Origin: Paenibacillus arenilitoris
Lineage (GTDB): Bacteria; Bacillota; Bacilli; Paenibacillales; Paenibacillaceae
Reading direction: 5' to 3'
Length of the DNA: 60,709 nt
NCBI RefSeq assembly: GCF_014705655.1
Contig: NZ_JACXIY010000045.1
Coordinates: forward strand, 1 to 60,709
The position numbers and the translations under genes are program-made. Below are positions 8,141-15,702 of the stretch, in pieces; the first letter of the stretch is position 1; every line of letters begins with the position of its first letter. The notes beneath the pieces are model-generated. The model had not been told where the DNA came from, ran no database searches, and was given only the letters and a program-made list of their open reading frames with translations.

Positions 8141-8168
8141 AAAATGCCCGCTGGACAAACGGGCATTT
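8141..8168 (-). terminator. Terminator of the TetR gene
   Basis: AAATGCCCG and CGGGCATTT form a 9-bp stem with a 9-nt loop. Read on the minus strand it is followed by T-rich sequence. It overlaps the stop codon of the regulator, so regulator and membrane protein are separate transcripts. Confidence 0.75.
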
Positions 8169-8769
8169 ATTCGTTGTCGAGCAGCCGGACGATCATCTGC
8201 GCTTGCATGCGCCAAGCGTGCTCGAAGCGCGCGGCTTCGCCGTGCAGCAATACGTGCAGCCCCATGCCGTCGATCGTCGACAGCAGGACGGACGCCAGAC
8301 TGTCGATCGTCTCAGGGGAGACGCGCGGCGAAGCGAGCTTCTCCAGTTGACGGCAGAGCAGACCGTGCATCTCGTCCGCGCAGCTCACCAGAAGCCCGCG
8401 GTACGTTTCATGGAACATCCCCTCGTGGTAATAGGAGAAGAACGCTTTGAACACGGCGACCTCTTCCTCGCGCGCGCCCGTGACGAATCCGCCTACGGCG
8501 GTCAGGAAATGCGCCGGATCCCGATACTCGGCATGCAAAGGGGCAAGCATCGCTTCGAAGATTCGCCGGAGCACCCCGGTGCGAATGTCTTCGATCGTAG
8601 CGTAATGGTGAAAAATATTGCTTTTGCTTACGCCCGACGCGCTCGCCAGCTTGGCCGCGGACAGCATCCGAACGCCTTCCGCCGCGATGATCGCGATGGC
8701 GGCCTCCTCGATGCGGGCGCGCGTCTGGCCGCCCTTCTCCGTTCGTTTATCCGAAAGTTGCGATGTCAA
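8167..8769 (-). CDS. TetR family transcriptional regulator
   Basis: 200 aa. The N-terminal TetR helix-turn-helix spans roughly residues 15-62 (AAKLASASGVSKSNIFHHY contains the recognition helix). The all-helical C-terminal ligand domain resembles BetI-type regulators, without a recognisable ligand pocket. The ATG lies behind GAGGAGGG. Two related palindromes, one upstream of this gene and one upstream of the next gene, suggest that it represses itself and the membrane protein. The inducer is unknown. Confidence 0.88.
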   Translation of the reverse strand: MTSQLSDKRTEKGGQTRARIEEAAIAIIAAEGVRMLSAAKLASASGVSKSNIFHHYATIEDIRTGVLRRIFEAMLAPLHAEYRDPAHFLTAVGGFVTGAREEEVAVFKAFFSYYHEGMFHETYRGLLVSCADEMHGLLCRQLEKLASPRVSPETIDSLASVLLSTIDGMGLHVLLHGEAARFEHAWRMQAQMIVRLLDNE

Positions 8770-8800
8770 CGGCTTCCCTCCTCATGCCGATCATCATATC

Positions 8801-8818
8801 ACTGACCAATCGGTCAGT
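8801..8818. promoter_or_regulatory. TetR operator upstream of its own gene
   Basis: ACTGACC-AATC-GGTCAGT has perfect 7-bp arms, located 32 bp upstream of the TetR start. It has the TGACCRATCGGTCA form typical of TetR family sites. Confidence 0.8.
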
Positions 8819-8914
8819 CAATATCGGCGAAGCATTTCGAATCCGGTGCGTCTGACGGAAGGGAATGCTTTGTTTTTTTTAGGAAATAGTAGTAGTTGAA
8901 CAGGGGGGATTCGA

Positions 8915-9736
8915 GTGAAGCTAACGCCGGAGCAGCGGATTCAGCTGCATGGCTTCAATAACCTGACCAAATCGTTAAGCTTCAACATGTACGATATTTG
9001 CTACACGCGGACGAGGGAGGAGCGCGAAGCTTACATCGCTTACATTGACGAGCAGTACAATTCGGACAGGCTGACGAAAATATTGAGCACGGTGTCGGAT
9101 ATTATCGGCGCGCATGTCCTGAACATCGCCAAGCAGGATTACATCCCGCAGGGCGCCAGCGTCACGCTGCTCGTGTCGGAAGGGCCGGTCGATACGGCGC
9201 CGACGGAGTCGTTCGAGGAATCGCCGGGCCCGCTTCCGGAGTCGGAGGCGGTCGTCATGCATTTGGACAAAAGCCATATTACGGTGCATACGTACCCGGA
9301 ATACCATCCGAACGAAGGGATCAGCACGTTCCGGGCGGACATCGACGTATCGACCTGCGGCGAAATATCCCCGCTCAAGGCGCTCAACTATTTGATCCAC
9401 TCGTTCGATACCGATATTATGACGATCGATTACCGGGTGCGCGGATTCACGCGCGACATTAACGGGTATAAACTGTTCATCGACCATGACATCAATTCGA
9501 TCCAGAACTACATACCGAGGGAAGAAGCCGAGTTGTATGACATGATCGACGTGAACATTTACCAAGAGAACGTGTTTCACACCAAGTGCAAGCTGAAGCA
9601 GTTCGATCTGAACAATTATTTGTTCGGCTACACGAAGGATTCGCTGACCGGGCAAGAGCAAGAGGAAATTACGAGAAGATTGAAAACGGAAATGGACGAA
9701 ATCTTCTACGGAAAAAACATGAAGGAGCTGAATTGA
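8915..9736 (+). CDS. speD: S-adenosylmethionine decarboxylase proenzyme (long, E. coli-type SpeD)
   Basis: 273 aa and strongly similar along its length to E. coli SpeD (LHGFNNLTKSLSF, then LDKSHITVHTYPE, then VRGFTRDINGYK). The enzyme self-cleaves before Ser120 in DKSH to make a pyruvoyl group. It supplies decarboxylated AdoMet, the aminopropyl donor for spermidine. The GTG start follows GGGGGGA. Bacillus itself uses the short (~126 aa) SpeD class, so the long class is worth noting. No spermidine synthase gene is adjacent. The following dehydrogenase starts 1 bp after its stop. Confidence 0.93.
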   Translation: MKLTPEQRIQLHGFNNLTKSLSFNMYDICYTRTREEREAYIAYIDEQYNSDRLTKILSTVSDIIGAHVLNIAKQDYIPQGASVTLLVSEGPVDTAPTESFEESPGPLPESEAVVMHLDKSHITVHTYPEYHPNEGISTFRADIDVSTCGEISPLKALNYLIHSFDTDIMTIDYRVRGFTRDINGYKLFIDHDINSIQNYIPREEAELYDMIDVNIYQENVFHTKCKLKQFDLNNYLFGYTKDSLTGQEQEEITRRLKTEMDEIFYGKNMKELN

Positions 9737-9737
9737 C

Positions 9738-10604
9738 GTGACCTCATCCTCGAAAAAGCAAATCAACCCGCCGCAGCATCAGAACCGCCAGCCGGGCATC
9801 GAATCCGAGATGAAGCCGCTCCCCGTATTCGAAACGGACGCCTATCGCCCCGCGGGCAAGCTGAAAGGGAAGACGGCGCTGATCACGGGCGGAGACAGCG
9901 GCATCGGCCGCGCGGTGGCGGTCGCCTTCGCGAAGGAAGGCGCGGACGTCGCGATCGTCTATCTGAACGAGCACGAGGACGCGAAGACGGCGAAGGCCGC
10001 GGTCGAGAAGGCCGGCGCGAAATGCCTGCTCGTCGCGGGCGACATCGGCGACGAGGGCTTTTGCCGAAGCGCCGTGGATCAGGCCGTGAAGTCGCTCGGC
10101 AAGCTGGACGTCCTCGTGAACAACGCCGCCGAGCAGCATGTAAGGCAGAAGCTCGAGGACATTACGGCGGAGCAGCTGCAGGCCACGTTCCGCACGAACG
10201 TCTTTGGCATGTTCTATCTGACGATCGCCGCCATGCCGCATCTCAAGAAGAAGTCCGCTATTATCAATACGGCGTCGATTACGGCGTACCGGGGCAATCC
10301 GACGCTGATCGACTATTCCGCGACCAAGGGAGCGATCGTATCGTTCACCCGGTCGCTGGCCGTCAATGTGGCGGGCCAAGGTATCCGGGTGAACGGCGTC
10401 GCGCCGGGACCGATCTGGACGCCGCTCATCCCGTCCACCTTCGACGAGAAGGCCGTCGCAGAATTCGGCTCGGACACGCCGATGCAGCGCCCGGGCCAGC
10501 CGCATGAGCTGGCGTCGGCTTACGTGTATCTGGCCTCGGACGATTCAAGCTATATGACCGGGCAAATTTTGCATGTGAACGGCGGCGAAGTCGTGAACGG
10601 TTAA
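9738..10604 (+). CDS. Short-chain dehydrogenase/reductase (YhdF/YghA-like)
   Basis: 288 aa, extended by about 40 residues at the N-terminus as in the YhdF/YhxC group. It has the NAD(P) motif TGGDSGIG at 50-57, NNAA at 127-130 and catalytic Ser179, Tyr192 and Lys196 (YSATK). It should be an active SDR on a small alcohol, aldehyde or sugar; the substrate is unknown. It starts at GTG, 1 bp after the speD stop, with the ribosome site inside speD. The two genes are therefore translationally linked. Confidence 0.88.
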   Translation: MTSSSKKQINPPQHQNRQPGIESEMKPLPVFETDAYRPAGKLKGKTALITGGDSGIGRAVAVAFAKEGADVAIVYLNEHEDAKTAKAAVEKAGAKCLLVAGDIGDEGFCRSAVDQAVKSLGKLDVLVNNAAEQHVRQKLEDITAEQLQATFRTNVFGMFYLTIAAMPHLKKKSAIINTASITAYRGNPTLIDYSATKGAIVSFTRSLAVNVAGQGIRVNGVAPGPIWTPLIPSTFDEKAVAEFGSDTPMQRPGQPHELASAYVYLASDDSSYMTGQILHVNGGEVVNG

Positions 10605-10627
10605 CCGATCGCGGCTGCGCGCTTTCC

Positions 10628-11512
10628 TTACAGGAAGCCGTTCGCCTTGGCGTAATTGCCCCAGTGCGGCCGCCGCCCGTCGATATCGGTTATGCCGAAT
10701 TCGTCGGACAGCTGCCAGCTCGGGAATACGCGCCCGGAGCGCTCCGGTAAGTTCCTGACGGCGGCGAGCGCTGCGATGCCACGTCCGACGAAGTAAGGCG
10801 TCTCCGACTGGCCGAAATGCTCGGCTTGCGGCTTGCCGCCATGAACGGCATCCATCCAGTTGTCCTTCGTTACGCCGAAGTGCTTCAGCATCTCCTCGGA
10901 ACGGAGAAAGCCGGGCGTCACGGCAACCGCCGCGACGCCGTGCGGTTTAAGGTCGGCGGCCATCGCCTCGGCCAGATGGATCGGCGATATTTTGGCCAAG
11001 CTGTAGAACAAGCTGCCCCGGTAGCGGTAATCGATCCCGTCCGTCACCTCGACGATGAGACCCGTCTTTCTCTTCACCATAAGCGGCGCCCCGTAGTGGC
11101 TCGTTATTAGATGCGCCTTCACGGCCCGCTCCTGCATCAATAAGCCCTTCCGCAGCGAATGCTCCCAGAACGGCTTCTCCCACTCCGTCAGCTGCTCGCC
11201 GCCCCAAATGTTGTTGACGAGCAGATCGAGGCGGCCATCTTGCTCGTCTTTGATCCGCTCGAACAAAGCCTCGACGTCCTCCGGGACCGTATGGTCCGCT
11301 CTGACCGGTATGCCCAATCCGCCTAGCGACGAGACCAGCTCGGCCGTCTCCTCGATCGTCTCCGAACGGTTCAAGTCGGACGCTTGTCCGCGCACGCTTC
11401 TTCCCGTGCAGTAGACCGTCGCTCCCGCCTCGCCGAGACTGGCCGCGATTCCGCGTCCCGCTCCGCGCGTCGCACCCGCGACGACCGCTATTTTGCCTGC
11501 CAATGGTTTCAT
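10628..11512 (-). CDS. Short-chain dehydrogenase/reductase (DHRS1-like)
   Basis: 294 aa with the glycine-rich motif GATRGAGRGI (13-22) and catalytic Tyr170/Lys174 (YSLAK). The position normally held by the catalytic Ser is Thr157 (VEVTDG), seen in some family members. The ATG follows GGAG at normal spacing. It is convergent with the speD-SDR pair and divergent from a WYL regulator. A palindrome lies in the shared upstream region, so control by that regulator is likely (inference). Confidence 0.85.
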   Translation of the reverse strand: MKPLAGKIAVVAGATRGAGRGIAASLGEAGATVYCTGRSVRGQASDLNRSETIEETAELVSSLGGLGIPVRADHTVPEDVEALFERIKDEQDGRLDLLVNNIWGGEQLTEWEKPFWEHSLRKGLLMQERAVKAHLITSHYGAPLMVKRKTGLIVEVTDGIDYRYRGSLFYSLAKISPIHLAEAMAADLKPHGVAAVAVTPGFLRSEEMLKHFGVTKDNWMDAVHGGKPQAEHFGQSETPYFVGRGIAALAAVRNLPERSGRVFPSWQLSDEFGITDIDGRRPHWGNYAKANGFL

Positions 11513-11562
11513 CTTGATCGCTCCATTCCATCGTTTTATTCACCGTCAGCGTACCAAACGAA

Positions 11563-11583
11563 ATACGACAACCTTTGTCATAT
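11563..11583. promoter_or_regulatory. Palindromic operator in the SDR / WYL-regulator intergenic region
   Basis: ATAcGACAA-CCT-TTGTCaTAT is a 21-bp inverted repeat with one mismatched pair per arm. A TATAAT (11592-11597) lies just beside it toward the regulator gene. Its position between the divergent genes suits an autoregulatory operator. Confidence 0.6.
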
Positions 11584-11648
11584 ATCAATGCTATAATAAA
11601 AAATAAGAATGGATCTTAGCGGATGAATAAGAAAGGCGGTGGCGCCGC

Positions 11649-12605
11649 ATGCGGGCGGGCCGGTTACTATCGATCGTGTTGCTTATGCAAAATTACGGCA
11701 AGCTGACGGCGAAGGAGCTGGCGGAGAAGCTGGAGGTATCCGAGCGGACGATTCTGCGCGACATGGACTCGCTGAGCGGCGCGGGCGTTCCGGTGTACGC
11801 GGAGCGGGGGCAGCGCGGGGGCTGGGCGCTCTCCGAAGGCTACCGGACGAACTTGACGGGGATGCGCGCGGAGGAGCTTGCATCGGTGCTGGTGGCGAGC
11901 CAATCGGGCTTGCTGGGCGACCTCGGCATCGAGAAGCATTTCGAAGCGGCGGTTCAGAAGCTGCTCGCCGCTTCTCCCGACGAGGCGAGCAAGGATGCGG
12001 CGCTGGCGAGGCAGAAGATTCATATCGACGGGGCGGGCTGGCATCGTTCGAACGAAACGGCGCCGCTCCTCTCGGTCGTACAGGAGGCGGTGTGGGAGGA
12101 GAGGAAGCTGCGGATCGCTTACGGCAGGGAGGACGGTCCCGCGGAGCGCGTCGTTCATCCGCTCGGCTTGGTGGCGAAGCGCAGCGTCTGGTACTTGGTC
12201 GCGGAGTCGGAGGGCGAGCTGCGGACGTACCGCATCTCCCGGCTAACCGCGGCGGAGACGCTGGCGGAGCGGTTCGAGCGGCGGCCCGGATTCGACCTGG
12301 CCGCCTGCTGGGAGCAATCCATCAGCGAATTCAAGCGGCGGCTGCCGAAATACCCGGCCAAGGTGAAGGTGCGGGAAGCGACGGCGGGGCGCCTCGCGAA
12401 GGAGCGGTTCGTCCGTCTGGCCGAACCCATGCCGGCGGATGGCGGCTGGATGGTCGCGGAGGCCGAGTTCGAGACGCTGGAGTCGGCCTGCGAAATCGTG
12501 CTTAGCTTCGGCCGGCGCATCGAAGTGCTGGAGCCGGAGGAGCTGCGGGCAATGGTGCGGGCCGAAGCGGCGGCATCGGCAGCGCTGCACGAAGGCGAGC
12601 ATTGA
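11649..12605 (+). CDS. HTH-WYL domain transcriptional regulator
   Basis: 318 aa. The N-terminal DeoR/HTH_11 helix-turn-helix spans about 1-55 (LTAKELAEKLEVSERTILRD). A WYL domain covers about 135-205, and a WCX-type C-terminal region ends with the alanine-rich tail. WYL regulators sense small ligands or nucleotides and usually control neighbouring genes, here the divergent SDR. The ATG is preceded by GAAAGGCGG. The aminopeptidase promoter follows downstream, so this gene is probably monocistronic. Confidence 0.85.
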   Translation: MRAGRLLSIVLLMQNYGKLTAKELAEKLEVSERTILRDMDSLSGAGVPVYAERGQRGGWALSEGYRTNLTGMRAEELASVLVASQSGLLGDLGIEKHFEAAVQKLLAASPDEASKDAALARQKIHIDGAGWHRSNETAPLLSVVQEAVWEERKLRIAYGREDGPAERVVHPLGLVAKRSVWYLVAESEGELRTYRISRLTAAETLAERFERRPGFDLAACWEQSISEFKRRLPKYPAKVKVREATAGRLAKERFVRLAEPMPADGGWMVAEAEFETLESACEIVLSFGRRIEVLEPEELRAMVRAEAAASAALHEGEH

Positions 12606-12639
12606 ATGGGCGCGGCGGTGCCGGACATCGGCGTTTCAT

Positions 12640-12669
12640 TTGACTCCGAGCTCGGGAATTCGATACAAT
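12640..12669 (+). promoter_or_regulatory. Sigma-A promoter of the aminopeptidase
   Basis: TTGACT (12640-12645), an 18-bp spacer and TACAAT (12664-12669), 57 bp upstream of the start codon. Confidence 0.7.
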
Positions 12670-12726
12670 TTAACCCATAGCCATATCAATTTTATCGATC
12701 GTATAGAAGGAAGGAGATTAGGCGCG

Positions 12727-13962
12727 ATGAGTCAATTTGAACAGCTACTCGATAAATACGCCGAATTGATCGTTCGGGTCGGCGTGAACGTGCAGCAAGG
12801 ACAGGAGGTATTCCTTGCAAGAGCGCCGATCGATCAAGCGCAGCTCGTCAGGCAGATCGCACGCAAGGCGTACGAAGCCGGCGCGAGCAACGTGCACGTG
12901 GATTGGTCGGACGACGAGCTTGGCCGTTTGAAGTACGAGAAAGCGGCCGACGACGTCTTCACCCGCTTGCCGGCCTGGGAGACGGCGATGCGTAACGCGC
13001 TCGTCGAGAATGGCGCGGCGTTTATCTCGATCACCTCCTCAACCCCCGACCTGCTGAAGGGCATCGATCCGCAGCGGATCGCGAACTTCCAGAAGGCTTC
13101 GGGCGAAGGGCTGAAGGAGTTCCGCCGGGCGATTCAGTCCGACAAGGTCAGCTGGACGGTCGTGGCGGCCGCCGGCAAGGATTGGGCGAAGAAGGTGTTC
13201 CCGCACGCTTCGGAAGCGGAGGCGGTCGAGCGGCTGTGGAAGGCGATCTTCGATTCCGTCAGGCTGCATAACGAAGATCCGGTCAAGGCATGGGATGAGC
13301 ATAACGCGACGTTACATACGAAGGGCGAGAAGCTGAACGAGAACCGGTTCCGGAAGCTGCATTACACGGCGCCGGGCACCGACCTGACGATCGAACTGCC
13401 GGAGGGCCATGTATGGGTCGCGGCGGGCAGCACGAACCAGAACGACGTCCCGTTCATGGCCAACATGCCGACGGAGGAAGTGTTCACCGTTCCGCTGAAG
13501 ACCGGCACGAGCGGCTACGTCTCGAGCACGAAGCCGCTCAGCTACGGCGGCAACATCATCGACCGCTTCAAGCTGACGTTCGAGAACGGGCGCATCGTGA
13601 AGGTGGAAGCGGAGGAAGGGCAGGACATTTTGCAGAAGCTGGTCGATACGGACGAAGGCTCGCATTACCTCGGAGAGGTTGCGCTCGTTCCGCACGAATC
13701 GCCAATCTCGCAATCGAACATTTTGTTCTACAATACGCTGTTCGACGAGAATGCGTCGAACCATCTGGCGATCGGCAGCGGCTACGCCTTCAACATCGAG
13801 GGCGGCAAGACGATGTCGCCGGAGGAGCTGGAGGCAAAGGGCGTTAACGCGAGCATTACGCACAACGACTTCATGATCGGCTCGGCCGAGATGGATATCG
13901 ACGGCATTAAGGACGACGGCACGGTCGTTCCGATCTTCCGCAAAGGGAATTGGGCGATTTAA
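12727..13962 (+). CDS. M29 family aminopeptidase (AmpS type)
   Basis: A 411-aa cytoplasmic metallopeptidase of the M29 thermophilic aminopeptidase family, which releases N-terminal residues and needs two metal ions. The C-terminal half has the family's metal-binding blocks (GEVALVPHESPISQ, then FYNTLFDENASNH and THNDFMIGSAEMD). The length matches B. subtilis AmpS. ATG 12727 is chosen for the AAGGAAGGAG site in front; the reading frame extends much further upstream but overlaps the regulator gene. It is alone behind its own promoter. Confidence 0.92.
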   Translation: MSQFEQLLDKYAELIVRVGVNVQQGQEVFLARAPIDQAQLVRQIARKAYEAGASNVHVDWSDDELGRLKYEKAADDVFTRLPAWETAMRNALVENGAAFISITSSTPDLLKGIDPQRIANFQKASGEGLKEFRRAIQSDKVSWTVVAAAGKDWAKKVFPHASEAEAVERLWKAIFDSVRLHNEDPVKAWDEHNATLHTKGEKLNENRFRKLHYTAPGTDLTIELPEGHVWVAAGSTNQNDVPFMANMPTEEVFTVPLKTGTSGYVSSTKPLSYGGNIIDRFKLTFENGRIVKVEAEEGQDILQKLVDTDEGSHYLGEVALVPHESPISQSNILFYNTLFDENASNHLAIGSGYAFNIEGGKTMSPEELEAKGVNASITHNDFMIGSAEMDIDGIKDDGTVVPIFRKGNWAI

Positions 13963-13984
13963 CCACAAGGCCCTGTAAGCAACG

Positions 13985-14027
13985 CAAGGCACGTTTCTCT
14001 ACCGGGGAGGCGTGCCTTGTTGTACTT
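13985..14027 (+). terminator. Possible terminator after the aminopeptidase
   Basis: CAAGGCACG pairs perfectly with CGTGCCTTG around a 17-nt loop, followed by the mixed TTGTACTT. The weak T tract lowers confidence. Confidence 0.45.
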
Positions 14028-14050
14028 CTATCGAGGACTAGGAGGCGTTC

Positions 14051-14272
14051 ATGATGGACCGTTCCGCGAAACCGACGACTGGCAGCGATCTGCCCAAAAT
14101 TAGCCGCCCCGCGACGCAAGCGCTCGCGGAAGCCGGGATTTACAGGCTTGAGCAGCTTACGAAAGTGATGGAAGCGGATATTTTGAAGCTGCACGGCATG
14201 GGGCCCAAAGGAATTCGCATACTTAACGAAGCGCTCAAGGAAAATGGGCTGTCGTTCGCCCCGAAAAAATAG
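14051..14272 (+). CDS. Small helix-hairpin-helix protein
   Basis: A 73-aa basic protein similar to the C-terminal domain of RNA polymerase alpha and other HhH proteins: RPATQALAEAGIYRLEQL, then ILKLHGMGPKGIRIL. The HGMGPKGI hairpin typically contacts the nucleic acid backbone. It is found as a stand-alone gene in many Firmicutes and its function is unknown. The start is ATG 14051 (or 14054), with TAGGAGG upstream. Confidence 0.75.
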   Translation: MMDRSAKPTTGSDLPKISRPATQALAEAGIYRLEQLTKVMEADILKLHGMGPKGIRILNEALKENGLSFAPKK

Positions 14273-14351
14273 GTGCGATTCGGCGTCTTACGCCGATGTT
14301 ACGCTGATTACGAAGAACCCGCTAATACGGCCAACCAACTGCCGCTCTTTC

Positions 14352-14380
14352 AACAGGTCTATATATTGACCTGTTTTTTT
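14352..14380 (+). terminator. Terminator after the HhH gene
   Basis: AACAGGTC and GACCTGTT form an 8-bp stem with an 8-nt loop, followed by seven T residues. It separates the HhH gene from the desaturase locus. Confidence 0.9.
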
Positions 14381-14439
14381 GCGTTACCGGCATGGCTGCG
14401 CCAATGCATGTTCGACGAATGACAAAAAAATCCGGCAAC

Positions 14440-14506
14440 CATGACGTTTGTCATGTCCCCTCACTGACGTTTATGACTTCAGCGGACCGGCGCCAATCTT
14501 TACAAT
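14440..14506 (+). promoter_or_regulatory. Desaturase promoter with tandem DesR-type sites
   Basis: A perfect palindrome CATGAC-GTTT-GTCATG (14440-14455) is followed 23 bp later by a second, imperfect copy CTGACGTTTATGAC (14464-14477). Both share TGACGTTT. A TACAAT -10 (14501-14506) has only the weak TTCAGC 17 bp upstream, directly beside the second site. This fits the known B. subtilis des promoter, which needs phosphorylated DesR on tandem sites. DesR binding here is inference. Confidence 0.75.
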
Positions 14507-14575
14507 TAGGGAAGATTAGCGCTTCCGACGTCCGAAAGCATGCTTGCGGCGTCCACTTGAGGAGGAAATAGGACC

Positions 14576-15634
14576 ATGACAGAGCCGAAGCACGCCCAAT
14601 TGAGAAAAACGGTTGCCCCATTCGAGAAAACGAACGTAAAAACGAGCGTCAGGCAAATGGCGAATACGCTTATTCCCCTAGTCCTGCTCTGGTATGCCGC
14701 TTATGCGAGCTTATCGGTCTCCTACTGGCTGACGCTGGCAATTTGCATCGTCGCATCCGGGTTCGTCATTCGAACATTCATTATTTTTCATGACTGCTGT
14801 CACGGCTCGTTCTTCCAAAGCAAGAAGGCGAACGATATCGTCGGCACGATAACCGGCGTTCTGACGCTCGTGCCGTATTTGCAATGGAAAAACGCGCATG
14901 CCATTCACCATGCGACGAGCAGCAATCTCGACAAGAGAGGCGTCGGCGATCTGTGGATCCTGACGGTGGAGGAATACGCGTCCGCATCGTTCATCAGCCG
15001 TTTGGCTTACCGCATCTACCGCCAGCCGCTCGTCATGTTCGGACTTGGCCCGATCTACGTGTTCCTCATCCAATACCGGTTCAATCGCAAAGGCGCGAAG
15101 CGGAAGGAGAAGCTGAACACTTACTTGACGAACGCATTGCTCGTGGCGCTTTACGCGCTGCTATGCTGGGCTATCGGCTGGCAGGCGTTCGCGATGGTCC
15201 AGGGACCGATCTTTTTCGTATCGGGGCTGCTCGGCGTCTGGCTGTTCTACGTTCAGCATCAATTCGAGGATTCCTATTTCGAACACGATGACGAGTGGAG
15301 CTACGTGAATGCGGCCGTGGACGGAAGCTCGTATTATAAATTGCCGAAGGTTCTGCAATGGATTACCGGAAACATCGGCTTTCACCATGTCCATCACCTG
15401 AGCCCGAAGGTGCCGAATTACTATTTGGAGGATGCCCACAACGCGACGCCGCCGCTGCACAAGGCGACGACGATCAACATAAGGGAAAGCTTGGCGTCGC
15501 TGCGGTTCCGGCTGTGGGACGAGGAAGCGAAGAAGTTCGTCAGCTTCAAGGCCGTCAAGACGCGCATGCGGAAGGCCGGGAAGGCGGACGAGAAGAAGCT
15601 GAGCTCCGCCCGGCCCAGCCTGCAGGGCAAATGA
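14576..15634 (+). CDS. des: Membrane fatty-acid desaturase (acyl-lipid, Des type)
   Basis: A 352-aa integral membrane di-iron enzyme that puts a double bond into phospholipid acyl chains on cooling. The three histidine clusters are present: HDCCH (72-76), HAIHH (108-112) and HHVHH (270-274). Hydrophobic segments lie at 30-70, 90-105 and 185-225. The ATG follows GAGGAGG. It is followed by desK and desR, the sensor pair known to switch it on, and preceded by DesR-like sites. Confidence 0.93.
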   Translation: MTEPKHAQLRKTVAPFEKTNVKTSVRQMANTLIPLVLLWYAAYASLSVSYWLTLAICIVASGFVIRTFIIFHDCCHGSFFQSKKANDIVGTITGVLTLVPYLQWKNAHAIHHATSSNLDKRGVGDLWILTVEEYASASFISRLAYRIYRQPLVMFGLGPIYVFLIQYRFNRKGAKRKEKLNTYLTNALLVALYALLCWAIGWQAFAMVQGPIFFVSGLLGVWLFYVQHQFEDSYFEHDDEWSYVNAAVDGSSYYKLPKVLQWITGNIGFHHVHHLSPKVPNYYLEDAHNATPPLHKATTINIRESLASLRFRLWDEEAKKFVSFKAVKTRMRKAGKADEKKLSSARPSLQGK

Positions 15635-15702
15635 TTACGTTCGGCGCCGATTGTGCTAGAATAGGCAGTATATGAAGACGAATGGGGAATTAGGTGGACG
15701 GC

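Noticed and set aside
12439..12726. N-terminal extension of the aminopeptidase reading frame
   Set aside because: Overlaps the WYL regulator gene in another frame and lies before the promoter and ribosome site of the aminopeptidase.
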